This document shows, piece by piece, positions 42,741-50,514 of a stretch of DNA of 64,000 nt. Under the pieces are notes generated by a model. It had not been told where the DNA came from, made no database searches, and saw only the letters and a list, made by a program, of their open reading frames with translations. A program made the position numbers and the translations under genes. This stretch comes from Pseudanabaena minima (GTDB lineage Bacteria > Cyanobacteriota > Cyanobacteriia > Pseudanabaenales > Pseudanabaenaceae). Each line of letters opens with the position of its first letter. Position 1 is the first letter of the stretch. Location of the stretch: assembly GCF_051131155.1 (NCBI RefSeq), contig NZ_CP159508.1, positions 2,852,001-2,916,000 of the forward strand, read 5' to 3'.

Positions 42741-43351
42741 TCAGAAAATGCTAGAAAAAAAGACCAGACTTTTTCTGTTCCAAGATCTTGTTTGTTAATG
42801 CCTTGATTGATGTCATCAAATATCAGCATTTTTATCGTTAAAAACAAGTTTGAACTACTTATAAAAAATATGACAATCCTTGAGAACCTTGCTATTAAAT
42901 GTTTTTGAGGTTTACATCTATACAATTACCTTACATAACGACTTTAAATAAACTGTGCTAACTTAGCTGTGTCAATCCGATCAACATACAAAACATTTTG
43001 TTTTCTACGTTGTTATCTGTATTGATTTTTGGATTAATCTCTAAATTTTTTTTTAGCGAGTCTAACGGATGGGTGTTGAGCAATTGTAAATTGATTAAGA
43101 AATTCTAATCATTGAATAATCATTGAATTGGGAAAAGAGTTGGTAAAGGTATTTGTGAATGTGTTGAGTACAAACTATGTGTTTGTTTACCTAATCAAAC
43201 TTATTTATGTCTAGTTAGATGGAGATTTAATTAGAAAGTTCCTAATTTAATATCAAAATTTAGAATCAGAATATTATGAAAAACATTTTGACTCGCTAAT
43301 TTTTGCAGAGATTATCTAAATACAAATAATTAGTGAAATGTGAGGAAAACG
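42741..43351. other. 611-bp AT-rich spacer upstream of the HTH gene
   Basis: I see no coding frame, repeat or hairpin of note. The composition is strongly AT-rich. It ends with TGAGGAAAACG, a ribosome site for ATG 43352. Confidence 0.55.
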
Positions 43352-43885
43352 ATGACTATTGAAGACGCACTCAATATCGTAGATTCTGTTTTGGGAAATA
43401 AGAGCCTTAGCACAATTCAAGAGGCAATTTTTCGTCAAACTTGGGATGGTAAGACCTATTCAGAAATTGCCGAAAAAGCTGGGTATGATGCAGCTTATAT
43501 TCGCGATGTTGGTTATAAACTATGGCAATTACTATCAGAAGCTTTTGGCGATCGCGTCACTAAAAATAATTTACAAGTGGTTTTGCGCCGTTACAGCAAT
43601 CGAGCATTAAATACTAATCCTAATATTAGTAACACTTACCAATCTGCAATTAATTCGCAAATGGTTAGCGCAACTACATCACCTGTGAATTTACCGACAG
43701 CTACAGAGTCTTTTAGTCAAGAGATTAGTAATGGTGCTTCTAAGCTTTTACAACTTCTAGCAAGGGTTTTGACCGAGCCGATTGGCGATCGCCCGATTAA
43801 TCACCATTGGCAGCAAATCCATGACTCAAATACCGATTCTTCTTTAAAATTAACGATTACCGTAAATCTCAGCATGGCAGATTAA
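43352..43885 (+). CDS. stand-alone HTH protein of the kind fused to cyanobacterial signalling NTPases
   Basis: A 177-residue protein from ATG 43352, with AGGA 7 bp upstream; a GTG at 43340 lies before the ribosome site and is rejected. Residues 1-85 (MTIEDALNIVDSVL, QEAIFRQTWDGKTYSEIAEK, AAYIRDVGYKLWQLLSEAFG) match the helix-turn-helix found at the N-terminus of many cyanobacterial NACHT/NB-ARC/WD40 and vWA-MoxR-associated proteins. Here the domain is followed only by a Ser/Thr/Asn-rich linker and a 60-residue tail; no NTPase domain is attached. It could be a DNA-binding or protein-adaptor fragment of such a system. Function unknown. Confidence 0.75.
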   Translation: MTIEDALNIVDSVLGNKSLSTIQEAIFRQTWDGKTYSEIAEKAGYDAAYIRDVGYKLWQLLSEAFGDRVTKNNLQVVLRRYSNRALNTNPNISNTYQSAINSQMVSATTSPVNLPTATESFSQEISNGASKLLQLLARVLTEPIGDRPINHHWQQIHDSNTDSSLKLTITVNLSMAD

Positions 43886-43924
43886 ATCAAAAGCCCGCGC
43901 TATGCGCGGGCTTTTGATTTAATC
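43880..43924. terminator. convergent palindrome supplying both stop codons, GCTATGC tip
   Basis: Arms GATTAAATCAAAAGCCCGCG and complement. The plus-strand TAA (43883-43885) and the purD TAA (43919-43921) lie symmetrically within its arms. Confidence 0.85.
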
Positions 43925-45193
43925 GATAGCTTTACTGGCAATATCCTTGCGGTAATACATCCCGTCGTAAGCGACAAACTCAACGGCGCTATAAACATTT
44001 GTGATGGCATTACGAATGTCATCGCCTAAAGCCGTTACTCCAAGCACTCGACCACCATTGGTTACTAGGGCATTGTTCTTGAGCTTTGTTCCTGACTGAA
44101 ATACAAATGCACCTAAATCTTCAGCTTTACCGATACCCGTAATAAACTGCCCTGTCTCTACTTTATCTGGATAGCCACCTGCTGCCATCACCACACATAC
44201 AGATGATTGCTTTTTCCATTTGATAGGTGGAAAGTTAGCGAGGTTACCTTCGATACAAGCCATCAACAAATCATCCAGATTTGTATCCAGTAATGGCAAG
44301 ACGGCTTGGGTCTCAGGATCACCCAACCGACAGTTAAACTCCACAACTTTTGGTTCGCCTTCAGGGGTAATCATTAACCCCGCATAGAGGCAACCACGAT
44401 AATCAATGCCTCTAGCATTTAAAGCAGCGATCGCAGGTTCTAAAACTTGAGTCTGCACTTTTGCCATCAACTCAGGTGTAGCGATCGGTGCTGGTGCATA
44501 GGCTCCCATCCCGCCTGTATTTGGCCCCGTATCACCGTCACCGAGACGTTTGTGATCTTGAGCAGGACTTAGGGGACGAATGGTTTTACCGTCAGTAACC
44601 GCAAGGACAGATACTTCCTGCCCTGTCATAAATTCTTCGATGACGACGGTTTCGCCTGCGGAGCCGAACTGTCCTGCAAAAATGCGATCAATCGCTTCAG
44701 TGGCTTCTTCGATAGTCATCGCCACGGTAACACCCTTACCGCTAGCTAGACCATCCGCCTTGATCACAATTGGTGCGCCTTGCTGTTGTATGTATGCTTG
44801 AGCAGCTTCGAGACTCTGGAAAGTAGCACTGGCAGCAGTAGGAATATTCGCTTCTTGCATGAGCGTCTTTGCCCAAGACTTGCTGGATTCAATCTTTGCC
44901 CCCTCTTGAGTTGGACCAAAAATCAATGCTTCGGCTGCTTGAAAATAATCAACAATGCCAAGTGCTAGTGGCAGTTCGGGACCAACTATTGTAAAACCAA
45001 CACCTTGCACTTGGGCAAACCGTAAAATTCCCTCAAAATCATCAATGCTAAGGGAAACGTTCTGGCAATTGGGCATGGTTGCCGTACCGCCATTTCCGGG
45101 GATGCAAAAGACGCGATCAATATTGGGAGATTGCAGAAGTTTCCAAGCTAAGGCGTGTTCTCTACCGCCACTGCCAACTACGAGGACTTTCAA
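43919..45193 (-). CDS. purD: phosphoribosylamine-glycine ligase
   Basis: A 424-residue ATP-grasp enzyme joining phosphoribosylamine and glycine in purine synthesis. MKVLVVGSGGREHALAWKL at the N-terminus, GPELPLALGIVDYF, the ATP-grasp region APIVIKADGLASGKGVTVAM, GPNTGGMGAYAPAP and EFNCRLGDPETQAVLPLL are all diagnostic. The start is a TTG at 45193, forced by the MKVLVVGSGG motif. Length is typical. It converges on the HTH gene. Confidence 0.97.
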   Translation of the reverse strand: MKVLVVGSGGREHALAWKLLQSPNIDRVFCIPGNGGTATMPNCQNVSLSIDDFEGILRFAQVQGVGFTIVGPELPLALGIVDYFQAAEALIFGPTQEGAKIESSKSWAKTLMQEANIPTAASATFQSLEAAQAYIQQQGAPIVIKADGLASGKGVTVAMTIEEATEAIDRIFAGQFGSAGETVVIEEFMTGQEVSVLAVTDGKTIRPLSPAQDHKRLGDGDTGPNTGGMGAYAPAPIATPELMAKVQTQVLEPAIAALNARGIDYRGCLYAGLMITPEGEPKVVEFNCRLGDPETQAVLPLLDTNLDDLLMACIEGNLANFPPIKWKKQSSVCVVMAAGGYPDKVETGQFITGIGKAEDLGAFVFQSGTKLKNNALVTNGGRVLGVTALGDDIRNAITNVYSAVEFVAYDGMYYRKDIASKAID

Positions 45194-45303
45194 ATTACAC
45201 CTTTAATACTCACACTAGTTTTGCTTTCTGATTTACAGCACCTTACGATTTGATTAAATTCCAATAAAAGTTTTAGCAGCTTTACTAAGGGTTCTGCGAT
45301 TTA

Positions 45304-45365
45304 ATCAAGAACCCAATTTTTTTGTGGCGCGGCTTCGCCGCACCACAAAAAAATCGGTTCTTGAT
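45304..45365. repeat. palindromic element (relative of family A), GCTTCGC tip
   Basis: Arms ATCAAGAACCCAATTTTTTT and near-complement around GGCGCGGCTTCGCCGCACC. The AAGAACC..GGTTCTT ends match family A (15572, 46229), but the inner arms and tip differ. Lies in the 320-bp spacer between purD and the CpcT-type gene. Confidence 0.75.
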
Positions 45366-45513
45366 TTTACTAGATGTTCTTAAGCAAGGCTTTTAAAACA
45401 TTATTTAGCATTTAGTCAATGGCAAATTGCGATGCAGAAAGCTCTAATTGATCAGATTGTGGGAAATTATGTACTGATTGACCAGTATTTATATGTCCCA
45501 AAACTCTAATTTA

Positions 45514-46149
45514 TCAGGAAGCTATTATACCTTGAGGAGTAGAACCTAGGGAAATTTCGTCACCAAAGCTGACTTTTTTGGTAAATTGAAAGGCTCCTGC
45601 GATCGAACCCCACACCCGCTCATCGGTGACTATGTCATATCCACGATCAAGGCTGCTATAGGTATTTTCAGTCACTTCAAACTCAATCGAGAGGTAAGTA
45701 TCAACACCCTTGCGATTAATACAGCACTTTTTCCCAGGTTCAACAGCGCCTTTAAAAGTATGCTGATCGGCGCGATACACCCATTGTGTACAGCCTTCTA
45801 ATCGGGCGATCGCATTAACATCCAGCACCTTTAGTCGATCGCGATCGCGACTAGCACCAAAGAATTTTTCGGCTTCTGTGAGGCGATAGTTGATCATTTC
45901 AATGCGATCGTTTTGAAAGATCAGGTGTAATACGGCTGTGCGATAGGGGTGATGTAGCTCATAGTCGTAAGCCTGTTCGAGAAATAGCCATACGCCATCC
46001 TCAGTAATCGGATTGGGCAAGGGACGGATACCAACGCGGATATGGGCAAAAAATGGGGGGTTATCGATCGCCTGTTCCCAATTACTATGATCGCCTGCTA
46101 GCCATTGAGCAAGGATATAGACATCGTTGGGATGGGTAAGTACTGTCAT
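45514..46149 (-). CDS. CpcT/CpeT-family phycobiliprotein lyase
   Basis: A 211-residue protein of the CpcT family, which attaches phycocyanobilin to Cys153-type sites of phycocyanin beta or relatives. Seen are LAQWLAGDHSNWEQAIDNPP with FFAHIRVGIRPLPN, WLFLEQAYDYELHHPYRTAV, EMINYRLTEAEKFFGASRDR, and CINRKGVDTYLSIEFEVTEN with SLDRGYD. This pattern is diagnostic. The N-terminus starts at ATG. With the CpcS-type gene at 37179 it indicates phycobilisome-based light harvesting. Confidence 0.93.
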   Translation of the reverse strand: MTVLTHPNDVYILAQWLAGDHSNWEQAIDNPPFFAHIRVGIRPLPNPITEDGVWLFLEQAYDYELHHPYRTAVLHLIFQNDRIEMINYRLTEAEKFFGASRDRDRLKVLDVNAIARLEGCTQWVYRADQHTFKGAVEPGKKCCINRKGVDTYLSIEFEVTENTYSSLDRGYDIVTDERVWGSIAGAFQFTKKVSFGDEISLGSTPQGIIAS

Positions 46150-46228
46150 AGATTAATAAATAAAGATAATTAAGTGAATTAAATATTAAGCAAAATAGAT
46201 ATGAATAGAGCTTGGTGTTTTGCAATCT

Positions 46229-46304
46229 AAATAAGGAACCAAATTTTTGATGGCGCGGTGAAGCCGCACCATCAAAAATCGGTTCCTTATTTTACGGCGA
46301 AGCC
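46229..46304. repeat. dispersed palindromic element, family A (copy 2)
   Basis: Arms AAATAAGGAACC..GGTTCCTTATTT enclose TTTTTGATGGCGCGGTGAAG and near-complement, and the tail TTTACGGCGAAGCC follows. Compare 15572-15646. The next about 160 bp to 46460 hold nothing recognised. Confidence 0.85.
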
Positions 46305-46460
46305 TTTAGTGCTTACATAAAATCCCAATTTTTTGTTAGGTTGCAAAACCTGATATCAGCGATCGCCTGTGATAAGAGTCACTACAGTTAAAGCTTAGAG
46401 CCAGCACAATCACAATAACTGATCCTGCTAATGATCCTAAAAGTGAGCCTTTAACACAAG

Positions 46461-46571
46461 TTAACTCTGGCATCTTAATGTTGAGAGCGGCGAAGCCGCT
46501 CTCAACAAATGGGTCTTAACTCTGGCATCTTTTTTAAATGTTGTGAGACGGCTTCGCCGCCTCACAACATT
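46461..46571. repeat. tandem duplication of a hairpin unit with inverted tip
   Basis: TTAACTCTGGCATCTT occurs at 46461 and again at about 46516. Each copy is followed by a hairpin: GTTGAGAGCGGCGAAGCC-type (46480-46506, tip GCGAAGC) and GTTGTGAGACGGCTTCGC-type (46537-46571, tip GCTTCGC). Confidence 0.75.
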
Positions 46572-46605
46572 ATTGATTGGCTCTTTATAGCGATCGCAAT
46601 TATAT

Positions 46606-47628
46606 ATGACCTACTCTGTGGGAATCCCTAAGTCTATGAAAACACAACAATTCTCAGACAAGGATAATTTAAGACTTGAGCAATCCGCTCCCTCTGGCGA
46701 GACAGCAAAGCCCAAACTCACGCCCGAATTGCTTAAACAATTACATAGCCTCGATCAACATCCGCACCGTTTGCCGATTTTCATTACGTTGTACATCGTG
46801 TCAGCATTGGCAGCTTATGAGTTAGTACAAGCGATCGCGACACCTTGGGCATATCTGATCTGTTTGCCCTTGTATCTCTTGGCAGCAGCTTCTTTGCATG
46901 GCATTAGCCTGTTTACCCATGAGGGAGTGCATGGCGTGCTCAGCCGCAATTTGCAATGGAATCGATGGCTGAGTATTCTTTGTGCTTTACCCGTTGGGCA
47001 AAATTTCTCCGCTTATAAGGTCTTACATCTCAAGCATCATCAACATTTAGGTGTAGAAGGAGATCCCGATCATTACAAAAACTATACAAAATGGAACTGG
47101 TTAACCTTTTTGATGCATTGGGGAAGATTGATCATTGGTTATCCTGTCTACATTATCGCGATTCCGATTCTCGGATTTTGGCAGGGAAATAAGTCCGATC
47201 GCCTATGGATTGCGATCGAAGTGGGCTTATTGGGATTACTAGTTACAGCAGTCATACTGTCACCTCTACCACCAGCATTGCTAATACATGGTTGGCTAAT
47301 TCCGATGCTGTGGATTAACACGATGGTGAATATTCGCGGGATGAGTCAGCACACCCTGCTCGAGCATGAAGCTGATTTAGTTCGCGGAACCCGCACAATT
47401 TTGACAGTTCCCTTAGTGCGATTCTTTATGTGTAATGAGAACTATCATCTAGAACATCATCTCTATCCAGCCGTACCTTGGTATCACTTGCCACGCCTGC
47501 ATCAAGAATTGAAGTCAGATCTGATCCAACAGGGTGCACCTTATATCCCTTCTTATTTTTCTTTTGTCCAAGACTTCATCGTGGCAAGCTTACAGCGTCG
47601 GCAGGTTGGCTCCGTTGTGATTAATTGA
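46606..47628 (+). CDS. membrane fatty-acid-desaturase-fold oxygenase
   Basis: A 340-residue integral membrane diiron protein. Three His boxes are complete: H105EGVH109 (HGISLFTHEGVHG), H141-L-K-H144-H145 (VLHLKHHQHLG) and H281-L-E-H284-H285 (NENYHLEHHLYPAVPW), plus RGMSQH249. Four or so hydrophobic helices lie between them. The RGxxQH block is shared with desaturase-fold enzymes that act on small molecules as well as lipids (for example the rhizobitoxine desaturase clade), so the substrate need not be an acyl lipid. First gene of the cassette to 50436; the ATG at 46606 follows a GCGATCGC. The stop TGA is the first triplet of an inserted MITE. Confidence 0.9.
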   Translation: MTYSVGIPKSMKTQQFSDKDNLRLEQSAPSGETAKPKLTPELLKQLHSLDQHPHRLPIFITLYIVSALAAYELVQAIATPWAYLICLPLYLLAAASLHGISLFTHEGVHGVLSRNLQWNRWLSILCALPVGQNFSAYKVLHLKHHQHLGVEGDPDHYKNYTKWNWLTFLMHWGRLIIGYPVYIIAIPILGFWQGNKSDRLWIAIEVGLLGLLVTAVILSPLPPALLIHGWLIPMLWINTMVNIRGMSQHTLLEHEADLVRGTRTILTVPLVRFFMCNENYHLEHHLYPAVPWYHLPRLHQELKSDLIQQGAPYIPSYFSFVQDFIVASLQRRQVGSVVIN

Positions 47629-47789
47629 TGTTACGTAGAACGCAGATGGTGAATCTCTTGTTAGTAGAGAAGCAGGGCAACCACGGGGGGATTGCCCCTA
47701 CCCCAAAATTCAAAGATTTCCGTAGGGGCTGTGCCCCCGTGCCAGCCCCCAACCTATGCTATTGCAGGAATTCCTTCCATGTAACGTCA
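47626..47789. mobile_element. 164-bp MITE with 11-bp terminal inverted repeats and 9-bp target duplication
   Basis: Ends TGATGTTACGT (47626-47636) and, reversed, TGACGTTACAT (47779-47789), two mismatches in 11. The flanks are perfect direct repeats GTGATTAAT (47617-47625 and 47790-47798). No coding capacity. Its interior holds AGGGCAACCACGGGGGGATT, a sequence style common in cyanobacterial dispersed repeats. A partial end GTAACGTCAGT also occurs at about 9291. Confidence 0.88.
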
Positions 47790-47817
47790 GTGATTAATTA
47801 AGTAGAGAGAGAAAAAG

Positions 47818-48552
47818 ATGCAAACTTTAATCAGAAAACCGATCGCCAATCCTAGAATTCGGCAATATCCTAAATTAGCTATATCAGAGTTGAGCAAATT
47901 ACCATCTTTGCAGTTAGCAGTTTCACATGTAGCGGAAGTCTATGACTTTAATTACCATCCCTATATCCTTTGGATGGAAGATCCTCTGACCGATCGCGAG
48001 GCTTTTCGGCAAAGTCAAGTTCCTTTTCGATTTGCGGTAGAGTCATTCTCTCAGCCATTAGCAGCAGTATTAGCCAGAACCGCAACCCTAGAATCTCGAT
48101 TGCCTCTGCTTGCAAATATCACTGAAGAACATGGACATGGCGATCGCTGGCGATCGCATAAATATACATTTCAGCAATACCTTCACGCCTTGGGCGCAAC
48201 CGAGCGCGAACTAGATGCTACCTGCACCATGCCAGTATTAGCCTTTAATCAATCGATTTTGACCTATTGCTTAATGCATTCGGGTGAATCAGGCGCGGCA
48301 ATGCTCGGCATGATCGAGTATCTCTATGTCGGGATTAGTGCGGCGATCGCTAGGACTTTACACCAACGTGGTTGGACGGCTGTTGGCAGTCAGTCTCACT
48401 ATGCAGTACATGAGAAGCTAGATACCGAACATGCCAGAGACTTATTGCACTTAGCAGAAATGGGTTGGATTAATCCCTGTTCTCGTGAGCAAGTTGTCCA
48501 AGGATTAGCGCTGGGCGCTCACTATTTTTGGAGTTTGTATCGTGATTTGTGA
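47818..48552 (+). CDS. haem-oxygenase-like diiron (HDO-type) protein
   Basis: A 244-residue all-helical protein. Candidate metal ligands follow the pattern of haem-oxygenase-like diiron oxidases: E104 and H114 in NITEEHGHGDRWRSH, E167 in GMIEYLYV, then H198-x3-D202-x2-H205 in YAVHEKLDTEH. Characterised HDO members cleave C-C bonds, N-oxygenate or desaturate amino or fatty acids (UndA, BesC, SznF types). No haem-binding proximal His region is visible, so it is not a haem oxygenase. Ribosome site GAGAGAGA lies 9 bp upstream of the ATG. Without the MITE the start would follow the desaturase stop by 16 bp. Substrate unknown. Confidence 0.85.
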   Translation: MQTLIRKPIANPRIRQYPKLAISELSKLPSLQLAVSHVAEVYDFNYHPYILWMEDPLTDREAFRQSQVPFRFAVESFSQPLAAVLARTATLESRLPLLANITEEHGHGDRWRSHKYTFQQYLHALGATERELDATCTMPVLAFNQSILTYCLMHSGESGAAMLGMIEYLYVGISAAIARTLHQRGWTAVGSQSHYAVHEKLDTEHARDLLHLAEMGWINPCSREQVVQGLALGAHYFWSLYRDL

Positions 48553-49636
48553 CTTTAATTCTAGCCCCGTCTCAGAAATTGCGTTCTCTCAAGTGCGCGA
48601 AGATCCTCGCATTGAGTTAAGAGTCATCCAAGAACTAGCCAAGCATCAGCGACCGCTGAGAATCCTTTTGGTGGCTTCAGGTGGTTGTACTGCCCTCAGT
48701 TTACTGACTAGCCCTGCGATCGCCAAAATCGAAGCCATAGATCTCAATCCCGCGCAACTCCAACTTGTGGAATTGCGACGACAAGCCCTATTGCATTTGT
48801 CTCTAGCTGAACAATTACGATTGATTGGTGTCGATCAAGCTGCCAGCGATCGCGATCGCCTTAGCATCTATGCCAACTTACGCGCCTATTTACCGCAACG
48901 CACCCAAGCATTTTGGGATGCCAGACAGGAGCAAATCGCCTTTGGAGTCAATCGAGTCGGACGATTTGAGCAGCTATTTCGCGAACTTGCTGCAAAATTT
49001 GCTCAGATTGGGATTGCTCCTTTAAAAGAACCTTTAACTGCGATTCAGCATCCGCAATGGCGCAATCTATTTGAGCAGGTATTTGAACGGGAGAGACTTG
49101 TCCAAACTTTTGGTGAAACAGCGGTTAACTATTCGATGGATCGCAGTTTTGGTGAACATTTTGCCGAGGTATTTGCCCAAGCCTTACAGCGTTTCAATCC
49201 CAATGAGAATTATTTTTTAACTCAAGTCTGGGGCGATCGCTACACCGATGATCTTGCAGGCGAAGGATTGCCTCTGTATCTCCAAGACGCTGCTCAGAAA
49301 GATATTCGGGAACTAGGAACAGAAAGATTGCAACTGCATCAGGGGGCATTTGTTGATCGCCTTCAGCAGCTTGCCGAAGTAGAAAGATTCGATTTGATTC
49401 AGTTTTCTAATATCTCCGACTGGATGCCTTTGAGCGATCTCCATCAAATGCTAACGGATGCGATCGCTTGCTTGAAATCAGGAGGAGCAATTATCGGGAG
49501 GCGACTCAATGGCGATCATCATTTAGCTGCAATTATAGCGGAGCATATAGCTGTTGATCACAATCTTAGTCAGGAATTATTGGCAAGCGATCGCTCATTT
49601 TTCTATCGTGAAGTCGTAGTAGGTTTTCGGTCATGA
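48542..49636 (+). CDS. DUF3419/BtaA-like aminocarboxypropyl transferase
   Basis: A 364-residue SAM-binding protein. The N-terminal block ILLVASGGCTALSLLTSPAI, followed by IEAIDLNPAQLQLVELRRQA, is the DUF3419 signature. The C-terminal Rossmann-like part has FDLIQFSNISDWMPLSDLHQ and SGGAIIGRRLNG. The best-known members, BtaA, transfer the 3-amino-3-carboxypropyl group of SAM to diacylglycerol in betaine lipid synthesis. Here no BtaB methyltransferase is present, so the acceptor may be a different alcohol. The GTG start overlaps the previous gene by 11 bp and its stop overlaps the next start by 4 bp (ATGA). Confidence 0.87.
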   Translation: MICDFNSSPVSEIAFSQVREDPRIELRVIQELAKHQRPLRILLVASGGCTALSLLTSPAIAKIEAIDLNPAQLQLVELRRQALLHLSLAEQLRLIGVDQAASDRDRLSIYANLRAYLPQRTQAFWDARQEQIAFGVNRVGRFEQLFRELAAKFAQIGIAPLKEPLTAIQHPQWRNLFEQVFERERLVQTFGETAVNYSMDRSFGEHFAEVFAQALQRFNPNENYFLTQVWGDRYTDDLAGEGLPLYLQDAAQKDIRELGTERLQLHQGAFVDRLQQLAEVERFDLIQFSNISDWMPLSDLHQMLTDAIACLKSGGAIIGRRLNGDHHLAAIIAEHIAVDHNLSQELLASDRSFFYREVVVGFRS

Positions 49637-50436
49637 AGTTTCATCGGATTGAATTTGCCGAGCGTTCTATATTCCAAGGCGGCATTGAGGCGATCGAGCA
49701 GACTGCCTTCTATCCCTTGGGCAATGACTCATTCCAAATCGATCATGGCAATAACTACTTTGCCTTTTTTGATCGCCTTGGCGATGTCAATTACTTTGTG
49801 GCTCTAGATGGTGAAAGAGTTACCGCAGTTGGCGCAGGTATCCTTCGGCAAGTTCCCGATCGCCAAGGAGAATCGTCGCGTTTAGCTTGGTATTTATGCG
49901 ATTTAAAAGTACATCCAGACTATCAAAGACAACATCTTTCGATTAGGCTTTTGCATTATGCTTTACAGTCCTGTATGAGTAAATGTGATCGCGGCTATAC
50001 GGTTTCAATGAACACCAGCGATGGCAAGCCCAATCGGTTGGTGCGTATTTATGAGAAGTTTAACTTTTTGCGATTCCGATGCTCATCGATATTAGGCATC
50101 TACAGCGTAGATGCAGAAGTAATGCGATCGCTTGCACCCATACTTATGCAATATCGCGGCAAGATTTCCTATCTATCGCTACAAGGAATTAAGGATTTAA
50201 AGCTCCAAAGTAATGGAAAAATGCTGCCCTTGCTGCATGTACAGTGGGGCGCAAACCTGCAAGCAGAGATTGAGACTCCGCTAGCTGGATATAGTCATAT
50301 GTTTTGTGTACCTAGTGGTGATGAATTAGCGATCGCGCTTCAGTCAAAAGGCATTTTCCCCAATGCGACGGCTAGTTTGGTCAGTCACGGTATGGATCAA
50401 AGTGATTGGCGCTTTATCTTAACTAGCGATATTTGA
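49633..50436 (+). CDS. GNAT-family acetyltransferase
   Basis: A 267-residue protein. The N-terminal two-thirds have the GNAT core: AWYLCDLKVHPDYQRQHLSI with the acetyl-CoA-binding QRQHLS loop, IRLLHYALQSCMSK and VRIYEKFNFLRF. A C-terminal extension of about 90 residues (LKLQSNGKMLPLLHVQWGAN, SGDELAIALQSKGIFPNATA) is not part of a typical GNAT and may bind the acceptor. Coupled by ATGA to the DUF3419 gene, so the two products are likely stoichiometric. Last gene of the cassette, followed by a terminator-like hairpin. Confidence 0.85.
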   Translation: MKFHRIEFAERSIFQGGIEAIEQTAFYPLGNDSFQIDHGNNYFAFFDRLGDVNYFVALDGERVTAVGAGILRQVPDRQGESSRLAWYLCDLKVHPDYQRQHLSIRLLHYALQSCMSKCDRGYTVSMNTSDGKPNRLVRIYEKFNFLRFRCSSILGIYSVDAEVMRSLAPILMQYRGKISYLSLQGIKDLKLQSNGKMLPLLHVQWGANLQAEIETPLAGYSHMFCVPSGDELAIALQSKGIFPNATASLVSHGMDQSDWRFILTSDI

Positions 50437-50439
50437 ACC

Positions 50440-50480
50440 AAAAAGATGTAATGCACGCGCAGCGTACATTACATCTTTTT
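50440..50480. terminator. terminator-like palindrome after the four-gene cassette
   Basis: Arms AAAAAGATGTAATGCACGC and near-complement, tip GCGCAGC, 4 bp after the GNAT stop. T-runs in both senses, so it could also stop the kinase gene. Confidence 0.85.
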
Positions 50481-50514
50481 AGGGTTACAAAAACAGGCGA
50501 TCGCCTATTTTTGT

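Noticed and set aside
8971..50480. The many hairpins as a CRISPR array.
   Set aside because: They are isolated, palindromic and not evenly spaced, and there are no cas genes.
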